Shown: positions 30,882-41,558 of the stretch, piece by piece
How positions within the stretch are numbered: the first letter of the stretch is position 1
How the letters are laid out: each line of letters starts with the position of its first letter
Assembly (NCBI GenBank): GCA_928724745.1
Contig: CAKMXJ010000032.1
Span: forward strand, 62,001-126,000
From: Anthracocystis setariae
Taxonomy: Eukaryota > Basidiomycota > Ustilaginomycetes > Ustilaginales > Ustilaginaceae
Length of the DNA stretch: 64,000 nt
Direction of reading: 5' to 3'
The notes under the pieces: model-generated
What the model was told of the DNA's origin: nothing
Database searches by the model: none
What the model saw: only the letters and a program-made list of their open reading frames with translations
Made by a program: the position numbers and the translations under genes

Positions 30882-32156
30882 ATGCTAGACGCGCTGATCA
30901 TCAAAGTCCTGCGGGCGATCTTGCCGCTAGCAACTAGCATCATCACGCCGAAACAATCGACAGCTCCCAAGCCCAACGTCACCACTTACATCCCCTCACC
31001 GTTTGTGCCGGGCAAGATCACACAAAGGACCCAACGCCGACGACTCAAGGCTGACATTTACTGGCCCAGCGGTCATCCGGAGGACGCGGCGCTGCCCGTA
31101 GTCATCAACTTTCATGGTTCGGGGTTTTGCTTCCACACCCACGGCGACGATTCGAGATTCTGCGCTCAGGTTGCACGCACGTTGCCAGCGGTGGTGATTG
31201 ATGTGGATTACTCGCATGCGCCCGAGAACCCCTGGCCTGCCGCCGTGGAAGATGTAGACTCGGCCGTTCAGTTTGTCAAACATTTTGCGAAAGAACATGG
31301 AAAGCAGCGACGTAGGCATGGAGCCATCGGAGCTACGGGTCAGAAGGAATGGTTGTGGGATCCCAATCGTGTGGCTCTCGTTGGTTTCAGCTCCGGAGGC
31401 AATCTCGCCCTCATCGGCTCGACCAGGGCGGAAGTGCACGATGGAGTTCAGGCGGTCGTCGCTTTCTATCCCTCGACCAATCTGGACGAAGACCCGTATG
31501 CGAAGCCACAACTCAAACCCATGAAGGGAGCGGCAGGCGGTGCGCTTCCCGCGTGGCTTCGAAAGATCTTGTATACATGCTATGTGCCCATCGAGACGGT
31601 CAAGGATCGCAAGCAGCCGCTCATCTCACCACTCTACGCGGAGCCAGACTCGTTCCCCGCTTCCGTCACCATCATCACTGCCGAGCAGGATTCGTTGGCG
31701 CGAGAGGGTCGTCGATTGGCAGATAAGCTCGAATCAAGTTCCAAGTTCAACGGCTCCGTGCTTCATTGGGAAGCGAGAGGACAGGGACACAACTGGGATA
31801 AGATGACCAAGGAAGGGACGGAGCCGGCTCATTTGAAGGATGAAGCGTATTCACTGGCGATTCGACGCATTCGCGATGCCTTTGCTTTGGTCGCAATCAG
31901 GGATGAAGACCCACATCAGCCATTCGATGAAGAGAGCGACGTTAACAACGATGACGACGAGGATGACGATGAGCAAGACGCAAATGGCACGCGCAACGTC
32001 GCCCGTACCCTTTCAAGAAAGACCAACCGTTCCGACGTCGGTTCACGCCTCAGTCCTACGCCATCCCGCTCTCGATCCAGCTTCAACACGTCCACCACCA
32101 TGGCGCCAATAGACTCGACGTCGCGCCCGGGCACATTGAAAAGCCCCCAACTCTAG
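30882..32156 (+). CDS. alpha/beta hydrolase, hormone-sensitive-lipase (abhydrolase_3) type
   Basis: 424 residues. An N-terminal hydrophobic stretch (about 6-22) may anchor it to a membrane. The oxyanion motif is HGSGF (78-82) where most HSL enzymes have HGGG. The nucleophile is S170 in GFSSGGN. The acid is the Asp of ITAEQDSLAREG, and the His is in GQGHNWDK. The VDYSHAPENPWPAAVED block is typical of the family. From about 345 to the end there is a tail that is first acidic (EESDVNNDDDEDDDEQD), then Ser/Thr/Arg-rich and probably disordered, which is not usual in the family. Substrate unknown: an esterase or lipase acting on an acyl ester. It converges on the PME-1 gene with a 141-bp gap. Confidence 0.85.
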   Translation: MLDALIIKVLRAILPLATSIITPKQSTAPKPNVTTYIPSPFVPGKITQRTQRRRLKADIYWPSGHPEDAALPVVINFHGSGFCFHTHGDDSRFCAQVARTLPAVVIDVDYSHAPENPWPAAVEDVDSAVQFVKHFAKEHGKQRRRHGAIGATGQKEWLWDPNRVALVGFSSGGNLALIGSTRAEVHDGVQAVVAFYPSTNLDEDPYAKPQLKPMKGAAGGALPAWLRKILYTCYVPIETVKDRKQPLISPLYAEPDSFPASVTIITAEQDSLAREGRRLADKLESSSKFNGSVLHWEARGQGHNWDKMTKEGTEPAHLKDEAYSLAIRRIRDAFALVAIRDEDPHQPFDEESDVNNDDDEDDDEQDANGTRNVARTLSRKTNRSDVGSRLSPTPSRSRSSFNTSTTMAPIDSTSRPGTLKSPQL

Positions 32157-32297
32157 CTTCTGCCCCGTCGCTGCTCGCACGTTCGTTCGTTCAAGTTCGT
32201 TCCACCATGATACCCGCTCGAAATGCACATCCACTCGCTTTCATTTCATCGTCAAATTGCTGAATTGCTGGATGACAAGAAGCCGAAGAAACTCGAC

Positions 32298-33761
32298 CTA
32301 GGGCTCGCCGACCTTTTTGATATGCTTCAGAGGTAGATGGATCCGTTCGTTCCTGGTCCAGAAATCGACCAGGATTCTTGCCGTTTTCTCGGGCGCATCC
32401 TCGTGCAGGGAATGACCTACATCTGGGATGACCTCGAGCTGATACTTGCCTTGCATCTGTCCGATCATGAGTTCGCGATCCAACCTATCCGCGCCCGCCA
32501 GAAGTAGCAGACGAGCCGATTTTACGCTGAGGAAGCGCTGCGAGAGACCCTTGAACCAGCCGCGCCAATAGGGTTCGGTGGCGAGTAAGTCGGCTTTCCA
32601 CTTGAACGCGTGTGGCTTGTTTGAAAGCGACGAAGGGGAGGATGGATCGTTGAGGATTTCGAGAGGTTCGCCTTCGTCTGTGGAGGCAAGGAGTGTGGAT
32701 GTCGAGTAGGAGGGGTTGGGCTCGATGAGAGGAGGAACACTGATGCGTGCGCTTTCGGCGTTGGCGATGGTTCCACTGTCAACATGCCACCGAATCGCTT
32801 CTTCAACGGAAGAGAAGCCGGAAGGATGACCCAAAACAATCCCACGCATGATCCCAAGTGCCTCCATGGCTGTCCCTTCGACCACATCGAGCACCGCAAC
32901 TCCAGAAATACGCTTGAACCCTTTAGCCGAAAGAGCATGCGCTGCAGAAACAACCACAGAGCCGCCCATCGAGTGACCGACCAACACCAGCGACGGCATC
33001 TCTTCCATAGTCGGATACAGTTTCGAAAGCAATGCGATGAGATCGGATGAAAGTGTGTCGATCGACATGTCGAGCGGGTCGGTCTTGACCTTTTCGTCCA
33101 GCTTGGTTCGGCCATGTCCGCGACAGTCGTACGCGAGGACGCCGACCTCTCCCGCGCTCAATTTGGTGATTTCAGCGGCAGTAAGTGCGTACGAGAGGGC
33201 ACTAAAGCCCGCACCATGATGGAATACAAATAGCGTTCCGGGTTGTGGCGAAGAATCTTGCAAAGACGGCAGTGGTCGAGTTTCATGCTCCTCGTCATCA
33301 TTCTGTAAGCAAAGGGCTGCGCCAGGTCTGAGGGTTGGCAACGACGGCGCGTCCAGGTTGACCTCAACATCTCGAAAGGAGGATGCTGCTCCTGGAAATA
33401 CGGGTGGCTGCGCTGATGGTGCAAGCGGCTGTCGAGATGGAACTGGGCGATGGGACAACTTCGGCTTCGGAGGTGTATAGTAGACGCGAAAGGAGGCCGA
33501 TCCACTGGCAAGAGGAACATCCACTTCAAGTGCTTCCTCGAAGCAATCCTCCGCTTTTCGTGGGACCAAGTCATTAAATTTCTTTCGCCTTCGACCATGT
33601 AATGGAGGAATGGCGGATGAGGCGCTTTGGTCGGACGAGCTGGTAGGAAGCGCAAATGTGTCGCCTAACTCGAGTTCCTCTTCTTCCGCCTCCGAAAACG
33701 ACGGGACGGTTGGAAGCTTGCTGAGCTTACTCTTGAGAAAAGACCGCTGTAAGTCGGACAT
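32298..33761 (-). CDS. PPE1: protein phosphatase 2A methylesterase (PPE1/PME-1)
   Basis: 487 residues. Removes the methyl ester from the C-terminal leucine of the PP2A catalytic subunit. The alpha/beta hydrolase core has HHGAGFS at 181-187, YDCRGHGRT at 211-219 and the nucleophile S264 in VGHSMGGSVV. The catalytic His appears in DVGHSLHEDAP near the C-terminus. The N-terminal region (1-175) is longer than in the human protein, with an acidic patch and a LASGSASFRVYYTPP strand that starts the fold. Low-complexity inserts lie near 120-172 and 345-375. It follows the PHO84 gene on the same strand with a 460-bp gap. Confidence 0.9.
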   Translation of the reverse strand: MSDLQRSFLKSKLSKLPTVPSFSEAEEEELELGDTFALPTSSSDQSASSAIPPLHGRRRKKFNDLVPRKAEDCFEEALEVDVPLASGSASFRVYYTPPKPKLSHRPVPSRQPLAPSAQPPVFPGAASSFRDVEVNLDAPSLPTLRPGAALCLQNDDEEHETRPLPSLQDSSPQPGTLFVFHHGAGFSALSYALTAAEITKLSAGEVGVLAYDCRGHGRTKLDEKVKTDPLDMSIDTLSSDLIALLSKLYPTMEEMPSLVLVGHSMGGSVVVSAAHALSAKGFKRISGVAVLDVVEGTAMEALGIMRGIVLGHPSGFSSVEEAIRWHVDSGTIANAESARISVPPLIEPNPSYSTSTLLASTDEGEPLEILNDPSSPSSLSNKPHAFKWKADLLATEPYWRGWFKGLSQRFLSVKSARLLLLAGADRLDRELMIGQMQGKYQLEVIPDVGHSLHEDAPEKTARILVDFWTRNERIHLPLKHIKKVGEP

Positions 33762-34221
33762 GTCTTTAGTTGAGAGCTGTTTCCGCTAGGTCCTGCTTGC
33801 TCCCTGCTCCTTGCAAGCTTTTTTTACGTTAGCCCGTTTGATGGATTGAGGTTGAGCCGACCGACTTTGCCAGAGCCTAGAATTCTCGGCTTCCTCGACG
33901 TGACGCTAGATATGTTGTCGTCCGTTACTGTGTTGCTTGCTGCGATTGGAGTGAGGAGTGACTGATCAAGTACAAGAGAAACAATGGCACCGAGCAATAC
34001 ACTGAAATGGATCGAGCAAGTTGTGGAGGTTCCAAAGTGGATCACACGCGGTCAGGCCAACGGCTCTTTGTTCCAACACAAGCAAAACGATGTATCGAAA
34101 CATAACATTGTTACCCACGGCAAATTCACATAAAAGGGACGGTGACAGGCGTCAGAGAACCAGAAGGGGGAAAAGGGAAATTTAGTGTACAAAAATCGAA
34201 TGCGGAGGAGGATATTATAAA
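33762..34221. other. intergenic between PHO84 and PPE1
   Basis: About 460 bp with the PPE1 promoter and the PHO84 3' flank, both genes being on the minus strand. No feature seen. Confidence 0.45.
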
Positions 34222-35814
34222 CTACTGAACGCCAGCCTTAGCAGCGAGTTCCTTTCGGTCCTCTTCATCGGCGTCGTAACCAGTGGTCTCGGGCACCAGG
34301 AAGTAAGTGACAATGGCACCGATGATGGAAACGCCGAAGAAAATCCAGAAAACGCCCTGATTTCCAACCTTGGTAGCACTTGCCAGGTGAGAGAAAAGAA
34401 GCGCTGACAAAATGGCACCACACTTTCCACACGCGGCGCAGAATCCGTGAGCGGTCGCTCGCACCCTCGTTGGGAAGGCTTCCGCCGGAATAATGAAGGT
34501 ACTACTGTTGGGACCCCAGTTGAAGGACAGCTGCAGGAAGACGAAAACGACGAAGAAGGGGCCAGTCTGGTGCTTGAGGTGGTCGAAGCGGCCGGCGAGG
34601 ATACCGAGGAAAAGGGCGTTGGCAAGGAAACCGAAGAACTGGATGGGCTTGCGGCCGACAATATCGACAGTGAACATGGTGAAGAAGTAACCGGGGAGGA
34701 AACCGGCGGCGGTGATGACGAGGTTACCAGTGGCGGTCTTCATGAGCTTGCCCCAGGTGGAGCCGGTGGTGAATCCAATGTTGGAAAGGATCGAGGACTG
34801 GTTAAGACCGATACCGTAGAAGGTGATGTCGACGAGGAACCAAGAAGCAGCACAGCCGATGAGCTTCTTGGCGTTCTTCCACTCGGAGAAGTACTCGATG
34901 AACTCGTTCTTGGGCTTGCCGACCGACTTGAATGACATGCCGACGGCGGTGGCCTCGATCGAGGAGTCGTCCGAGGAAACGACCTTCTCCTTGGTGAACT
35001 CGTCCTCCGACGACGAACGGTTCAGGTTCTGGGTGCCCTTAGTGATGAGCTCGGGGTCATCCTGAAGCTTACGAGCCTGGGTGAAACGGTTGGACTCGAC
35101 GAGGGTGAGACGGAAGTAGAGGACGAGGAAGGCGGGAATCAGGGTGAGGCCCTGAAGGATACGCCAGGCGCCCGAGAGCTTGTGAACGTCACCAGCGTCG
35201 ACGTAGTGGCGGTAACCAGCAATGACGATAACGGAGAAGAGAGCACCGACGACGTTACCCCAACCCTGGTTGGAGAAGATCCAGGCGAGGAGGAAACCAC
35301 GGTTCTTGTTGTGCGAACGGTCGGAAACAATGGTGGCAGACATGGGGTAGTCACCGCCGATGCCGATACCCATCAAGAAACGGAAGGCAGCGAGCCAGAT
35401 GGTGATGCCGTGGCCTTTGAGCGAGTCGGGGGCGGAGATCTGGAGAATGACGCCGACAATAACGATGATGAGCTCCTTACCGTAGACGGCGGAACGACCG
35501 AACATATCACCACAGAAACCGAAGAAAAGCTGGCCGACAATGTTACCGATGTTGGCCGAGGCCTTGAGCACACCACCCTGGAGACCCCAGTCGATGTTCT
35601 TGGTACCCTTGGGGTAGTAAGCAACGAGAATGATGGAGTAGATGATGTTGATGATGAAGAGATCCCAAGCGTCCATGAGGAAACCGACACCAGCAATGGT
35701 GAGCAGTTTGGCCTCAGCCCAGGAGACGGCAAAGCGCGACTTCTTCTCGTTCTTCTCGACGAGGGCGAGACCGGTGTCGCCGGCCCAGGCGTCCATGTCC
35801 TTACCGAAAGCCAT
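34222..35814 (-). CDS. PHO84: high-affinity phosphate:H+ symporter (PHO84 type, MFS)
   Basis: 530 residues, 12 membrane segments. The PHS-family signatures are present: GVGFLMDAWDLFIINIIY in the first helix, GIGIGGDYPMSATIVSD in the fourth, and the seventh-helix block FLVDITFYGIGLNQSSIL. The central loop (about 235-305) is Ser/Asp/Glu-rich (RSSSEDEFTKEKVVSSDDSS), a likely site of phosphorylation. Acts at the plasma membrane to import inorganic phosphate. The codon use is strongly biased (ACC, GTC, AAG, GGT), pointing to high expression. A cluster of CACGTT/AACGTG hexamers lies 0.4-1.4 kb upstream, consistent with Pho4-type control. No intron is needed. Confidence 0.93.
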   Translation of the reverse strand: MAFGKDMDAWAGDTGLALVEKNEKKSRFAVSWAEAKLLTIAGVGFLMDAWDLFIINIIYSIILVAYYPKGTKNIDWGLQGGVLKASANIGNIVGQLFFGFCGDMFGRSAVYGKELIIVIVGVILQISAPDSLKGHGITIWLAAFRFLMGIGIGGDYPMSATIVSDRSHNKNRGFLLAWIFSNQGWGNVVGALFSVIVIAGYRHYVDAGDVHKLSGAWRILQGLTLIPAFLVLYFRLTLVESNRFTQARKLQDDPELITKGTQNLNRSSSEDEFTKEKVVSSDDSSIEATAVGMSFKSVGKPKNEFIEYFSEWKNAKKLIGCAASWFLVDITFYGIGLNQSSILSNIGFTTGSTWGKLMKTATGNLVITAAGFLPGYFFTMFTVDIVGRKPIQFFGFLANALFLGILAGRFDHLKHQTGPFFVVFVFLQLSFNWGPNSSTFIIPAEAFPTRVRATAHGFCAACGKCGAILSALLFSHLASATKVGNQGVFWIFFGVSIIGAIVTYFLVPETTGYDADEEDRKELAAKAGVQ

Positions 35815-38800
35815 GTTGAATATCAGACTCTCTTGGAGGCGTCAAGCTGGATAGAAAGGTGTGAGGGGGAGAGGTGGTGATGCCTAGATGTGGTGGGTGA
35901 CGGATCGAAGAAGAGCAGGGCCAAGAATTACCCAGCTTGATATAGGATGGAGGCGGCGGCGGCCGATGTGTCTGAACGGCGTTGCTGTATTCTCAGCGGA
36001 ATGCTCTAAGAAAGTGATTCTGCCTGTAGGCTGAGCAGGTGACTGATGGACTTTCCATGTGCTGCAAATCCACTGCGAAGGCACAACAATGTGGCTGCAC
36101 CGTGGACTGACTCGGACAAAACTTTGTGACGGACAAGATAGGAATTCGAGGTGGGAGATTTGGTTTGGATGAGGGCGGGTCGGGCGGTGAGACGGACCAA
36201 CCATCGGTGCGACAAGTCAAACTCAAACGACACGTTCCCAGTGATAGGCCGATGGCAAAGCTGGGTGTGATTGTGGGTTGGGAAGATCTGGTTGCGGTGG
36301 TCTCGGTGGCTCGAAGCGTGAAACGACAATTCTCGCTTGAAAATCTTGAGTCGGTGCTTTTCGCAGCTGTACAAGAATTCATTTTCCGGGTTGATCATCG
36401 GCGTGCTGATAGCTCAGCTTCAAAGCTCTAAAGTCTTTCCACCTTCACCAGCCTGTCGACACCTGCTTTCACACACCGACTCGGACTGAGTGTACTGTAT
36501 ACCTTGACTGGAGTTTCTCCACAAACTTTTGGCTGCTGGACTGCTCTGTCGATTGTGTGTCGATTTCAATGGAATTGTTCGCACACGTTACTGCACGAAT
36601 GCCAGATGCAGTCTGCACCGTCATCAGACATCTGCAAGTCCCTCTCGACACCAGCACTGTAGCTCGGTTGCAATGACACCGCGACCCTGCCTTTAGGTCT
36701 TGGCTAGTTCCGGCGGACGGCCAACACGAGCAAGCTTCCTCGACAGACGGCAAGGTGTTTGCGGCAAATGTGGCAAGCATCGGATCAAAACAGTTCCACG
36801 ATGCTGAGCAGAACGTGTACGTATCGGAATCAGGCACCGATGTGGGAGGGCAAGCCCGTCACAGCAGGAAGCCCAGAGGTGCCACTACCGAGCACGTTCT
36901 GCTTTCCTACGCACGTCAAATTTCGTCGGGCTTGGTCAAGACTGCGGAGAAATGGGATCCGTCTCCACGCTTAGCAAGCGAAGCGAGGTGGCCTGGACAG
37001 CCAAGTGCCAGGGTGACCGGTGAGACGATACAGTTACAGTTAGAGAAAGCGCTGCAAGGGACAGGACAAGAAAAGTGGGAGTGCGCCTGGGTGGGTCAGT
37101 GTGCAAGTGGATGGCCGGGGATAGGTGGCGGTAACGGACAAGCGGTGGAAATCATGCAAACGTGTCCACGTTCTTTCGAGGTGCATCGCAATTCTGCACT
37201 CCGCAATTCGACACGTTCGCATTTGTCGCTCTCTCATTGGCTGCCGCTCTCAAGTGTGCGTCCGACTTCTGGCAAGCGAGGACAGCGATATGCACCAATG
37301 GTGACCCTGAGCCTTGGCGCGTCCTGCATCGCTAACGTTTCTAATTTACCAGAAATCAGTGCCCATACCGTTGCGAGGTCGAGGACAGCCAAGGCCACGA
37401 GCAGGCTTCAGTGTGCGACATTAATCATGGGACTGCACAGTAGTGCAGCACACCCACATCGCGGGATAGGCAGGATGGGAAGGTCGACCGGTACAGAAAG
37501 AATTGCGGGCTCAGGGCGGCGAGTCAAGCTAGGGTGTGATGTGAGGCCTGGCTGGCGGAGGCTTAACGAACACCACTCGGCCAAGATCCAATATCCAGAT
37601 TGCCGCATGTACTATACAATACTGTATCCAGGCCACTCTTATTTGTTCCGTTACAGCCGTCTGCTTTGAATCTGTGAGAGCACCATCAAAACATTTTTGC
37701 ATCTGAGCACTCGCGTCGATGCACAACTCCGCTCATGTTACAGCCGTGAACAAGGTTTTCATAGAGAGTCTACAGTACAAGGCGGGTCGTCATGTGTCTT
37801 CTCTTCTTTCCCGGTCCGGTGAATTACAAATTCGAAACCGTCCATGCTCTTGAGCTACCAAAACAGACCAAAATACGCTCGACGGAATCGTTGTGCGGGT
37901 ACATCCAGGTTCCAGTCCAGCCCCTCGCCTAGGCAGCACGACGTCGATGGCGCCGACTTCCCAAACGCATCGTGTACCAGACAACTTGATTTCGTTGGTG
38001 TTCAAGACCTTCAAATTCATGAATCTAGCTTCGTGAGGGCCTGGAACTTACGACTAACTGCTACTGCCATAGCTCTTGATATCGGCGCCATCCGGAAGTG
38101 AATGTGGTTACCGTGGTGCTTCCTTTAGAGTTGCATTGGACATGTTCCAAACCTGACGAATCATGCTTCCTTGCATTCGCTGCAACAGAGTTTGTCAAAG
38201 GAACGTGTTCGATTCCGTTCCACTTTGTAGCAACAAGAAACGCTCGAGTTGAGCAAGGACAAACAAACTGACTTTCGGTGTTGATCAGTACCGAGCCCAG
38301 GCCAAACGCCGGTCAACTTCCCGAACCAGCTTAGTCAATCCATCGAACTCAAACAGTTTTGAGCCCTCGTGTCTGAATTTGTTTGCCACACAGCAATGCT
38401 GTTAATTTCGAGCGCTTGTTCCACGGAGCAGTACCTGCATGAACAGTACAAATGAATCTTTGCCACCACTGATCGATTGGAGCATGTCCATTTGGCAATG
38501 TGTTGATCTTGCTCTTCTTTCGACGACGAAATTTCCGAGCTTGTGAGCCTGCAGCAAAATGTTGAAACCAGGCCAGACTGTGAAACTTCCAACAGCTAAG
38601 GTCAGTCCAAGCCCACGTTCGCAGTAGTGGCTTTCGACCATGAGAATTTGATGCGATCCAGCCCTACGAGTTCGCCGCCTCGATTGAGATATCGCTCAGG
38701 ATGGTGTCGCAGACGGTCCCATGCGTGTAGATACGTAGGATCGCTTCGGACGGCATCTGAATCAGGCGAGAAGCCTAACTGTTGTCAACCGAACCGAGTG

Positions 38801-39618
38801 CGTTATCTGGCACGAGAGATTACTCGTCAGCTGGGTGTAACGATACCCGCGGGGTTGGATCAGCTGAAGTGGTCAGACAAAGGCGAGTCGCAATAGCTGG
38901 GTGCCTAGTTAGCCAGCTTGACCTAGCGAGCCTCGAGTAGTACGGCGCGCTACGCTTGCAATCACGCTAGCCGAGGTCCAGAACGTCAATGGCGACCCGG
39001 CTTCTCGATTGGACAGGTTGACCGGGCTCACGTACACCTTATCACCACTAATTTAGCTTGGCGCTGTCGACTTGCCTCGGCTCGGCAGATCGGGTCTCGA
39101 TGTTTGACTTGTCCGCTAGTGCAAAACACCGTAGCCCGAAATCTCTTTAACCGAGCAGAAGACACTACAGGGAATAGGGCACAAAGCTTCTCACCCCGGC
39201 GACCAAGAGTGGCACCCCAGGGTCAGTCCTGTCATTGGCAAACGGCCTTTCACGGTTTCCACGAGTCGTTCCCAGAATTGTGGCGCGTTGTCGATGATGA
39301 CACAGCTTTCAGTGAGAAAGACACCGAGCACGACGAGTAACAGTGCCCTGGCGTTGGGAGCGAATTTCGTCAGATTCCGGTCACATCACGTTCTCTTAGA
39401 TGATTGCACTGGCTTTCGATTCCAATCTGAATCGAAACAATCGCCCTGAAGTGACCCGATTTTGGGATGACAACAGAAGCCAAGATCAAGATCCGTTGTA
39501 GCCTGACCAGGTCACGAAGAGTCGAACATCGCCATCTACTGAATTGGTGCCCTATGTGAAACTGCTCGGTGTAGCCCCGCCATGGTGGTCGTGAGTGATC
39601 GGGTATCCGCGCAATCCA
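35815..39618. other. 3.8-kb gene-poor region upstream of PHO84
   Basis: The longest stretch without a recognised gene. Frames of up to about 300 codons are open (for example around 36755-37669), but their translations are low-information, rich in Arg, Ser and Cys, and match no family I know. It holds the hexamer cluster at 36231-37217. I see no terminal repeats, transposase motif, tRNA or long direct repeat. Confidence 0.5.
36231..37217. promoter_or_regulatory. cluster of CACGTT/AACGTG E-box-like hexamers upstream of PHO84
   Basis: CACGTT occurs at 36231, 36584, 36893, 37167 and 37212, and its complement AACGTG at 36812 and 37159. That is seven in about 1 kb, where roughly 0.5 per kb is expected by chance at even base composition. 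The pair at 37159-37172 forms head-to-head half-sites two bases apart. CACGTT/CACGTG are the sites of Pho4-type bHLH activators in yeast PHO promoters. Binding here is inferred. Confidence 0.5.
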
Positions 39619-40218
39619 TTACGGTGCGCTTTCGTCCGCAACCTCCGCCGCGTCGGCAGCATCGGCGTCCACTTCGTCCTCGGTGACAGCTTCGAGTATA
39701 CGTCCTGCCGCATGTGCAGCTCCTTTGGCACTATCTCTAGCGGGCTTGTACAGAATGTCGAGCATCCGTTGAATCGTTGCAAGGTCGAGGTTGCCATCGT
39801 CGTCGAATTGAGCATCGAGCTCCCCCTCGGCTCCAATCCTTTCCCGAAGCTCATCCATCGCATCTCTCGCCTCTTGTCCAGGTACGATAGCTGGAGCTGC
39901 CGAACCAGCGCCTCCAGATGCAAGCTTGTTGAACTTTGTTCCTGCATCAGCCAAGGAACCTGATTTGTCTTTCGCTCCGTATTTGGCCTTGGTCCAGGCG
40001 GAGAGCGGAGAGATAGCTGCTTGACGGCGGTAATATACCCGCGCAGCTTGATATCCGACGAGAAGAACCGTTGTTGCGAGCAGGATGTAGAGGAGCGAGT
40101 GGAGCCTCGATGATTCTGAGGATCCTCGCTTCTTCGCCTTGGACGTGGGTGAACGAGAGACGCCTCCCGTTGTTTCCAGAGCTCTCTTGTTGCGCTGTCT
40201 TGCTGACGATGAAGGCAT
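39619..40218 (-). CDS. small single-pass membrane protein, unknown function
   Basis: 199 residues. A basic Ser/Lys/Arg-rich N-terminus (1-40) precedes one membrane segment at about 41-59 (SLLYILLATTVLLVGYQAA), followed by a positively charged YYRRQ. The remaining 140 residues are hydrophilic, becoming acidic near the end (EDEVDADAADAAEVADE). A helical EARDAMDELRERIG segment lies near 115-128. It looks like a type of small ER or mitochondrial membrane protein, but I do not recognise the family. It shares a 263-bp divergent promoter with the methyltransferase gene. Coding bias and ATG context support a real gene. Confidence 0.7.
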   Translation of the reverse strand: MPSSSARQRNKRALETTGGVSRSPTSKAKKRGSSESSRLHSLLYILLATTVLLVGYQAARVYYRRQAAISPLSAWTKAKYGAKDKSGSLADAGTKFNKLASGGAGSAAPAIVPGQEARDAMDELRERIGAEGELDAQFDDDGNLDLATIQRMLDILYKPARDSAKGAAHAAGRILEAVTEDEVDADAADAAEVADESAP

Positions 40219-40481
40219 CTTGGCTTCTCAACTTTCTGGTGTGATGAAATGTACGTAGCAGCGTGAAAGTTGGATGCTGATGTGGACTGAGGCACGTTCA
40301 GGACGTTGAGCATCCTACCTCCACGTCATTGAAATGTCAATCCTTGTCATCGTACAGAGAAACTCCCGTGTTCCGTTTTTCCGAATTCCATGATTTTTTC
40401 GACCCCGCATCTCCTCCACACCGGACATAAGCCGTAGATGCACATCGGAAAGACCGAACTACTACAGAACATCACTTGCGC

Positions 40482-41507
40482 ATGTGCAGACCTTTTGCTC
40501 GTTCTCTCCTCCTTCCAACCATCCGTGCTCGCCATCTTACGTTGTTCACACCAGCGTCGAGGGCCCAGTTCATCCAAACGTTCGTCAGATCCGTCGGCTT
40601 CCACCCCGCAAGGATCGCAGACATGGCGGCCTCCCTCCCGAAAGAAGATCAGATCAAAAACTTGAGGAAGCTCTTTGCTGACTCGGATATTCCCAATGAT
40701 CCAAAAGCGTGGGATCAGGCTTGGATCAACAGCACAACACCTTGGGACTCGAATCGACCGCAGCCAGCGCTCGTCGAACTGCTCAGCGGCGCACACGATG
40801 GCGACGCCAAGGTCTCCGATCCTCAAGGCAATCTTATCCCCATCTCGCAGGTCATCCCCAAGGGCGCTGGACTGGCCGTTGTCCCAGGCTGTGGAAGGGG
40901 CTACGATGCCAAAGTGTTTGCTGAGCGAGGTCTGGACAGCTACGGCGTCGACATCAGCTCGCATGCGGTTGCCGCCGCCAACAAGGTAAGAACATGACAA
41001 TTCATTGCCGCACTACGATCGCGATCTGCTGACCCGCATCGCTTCATTGAGCCCCACCATATCTCATCGTAAACTCAACAGTGGCGAGAAGATCAGAAGC
41101 TGCCCTCCGATCTGGCCGCCAAAGTCAACTTTGCTGAGGCAGATTTCTTCACGCTCGGCACCAACAAATGTGCTACCACCGCTCTGTCCGTGCCCTGCAA
41201 GGCGACACTCGCATACGACTACACTTTCCTGTGTGCCATCCCACCTTCCCTCCGCCCAAGCTGGGCGGAGACCTACACTCGACTGTTGGCGAAAGACGCG
41301 ATCCTCATCTCCCTCGTCTTTCCCATCCAGGGCGATCGCCCGGGTGGTCCTCCTTTCTCGATCTCGCCTGATCTGGTGAGGCAGCTTTTGGGCTCGCAAC
41401 ACAACGCAGATGGCTCTGCGGCTTGGAAGGAGTTGGCTGAACTCACGCCGAAGGGAGAAGAGACGCGACCTGATGTCGAGCGCGTGATGGTCTGGCGTCG
41501 GGTGTGA
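40482..41507 (+). CDS. TPMT-family S-adenosylmethionine methyltransferase (thiol/halide type)
   Basis: Two exons, 40482-40985 and 41082-41507, with a 96-bp intron (GTAAGA donor, ACAG acceptor, phase 0). The product is 309 residues. The first 45 or so are Arg/Thr-rich and may target mitochondria; starting at ATG 40623 instead would give a cytosolic form. The SAM-binding loop is AVVPGCGRGYDAKVFAERG followed by the acidic YGVDIS. The family hallmarks DPKAWDQAWINSTTPWD near the start and DYTFLCAIPPSLRPSWAE after the junction are present. Related plant and fungal enzymes methylate thiols, thiocyanate or halides. The substrate here is unknown. The gene ends 51 bp before the convergent small membrane-protein gene. 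Confidence 0.87.
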
Positions 41508-41558
41508 TTGTGAAACTGCAGGCAATGACAGTGGTGAGATTTTGCATTGCTAGAGAGC

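Noticed and set aside
36755..37669. 304-codon plus-strand frame in the gene-poor region
   Set aside because: The translation is compositionally odd, matches no family I know and has no supporting neighbouring signals; I treat it as chance.
38198..38222. GTTCGATTCC resembling a tRNA B box
   Set aside because: No matching D arm, anticodon stem or acceptor stem is found around it.
38881..39600. Possible decayed transposon or terminal repeat in the gene-poor region
   Set aside because: I found no terminal repeats, target duplication or reverse-transcriptase/transposase motifs.
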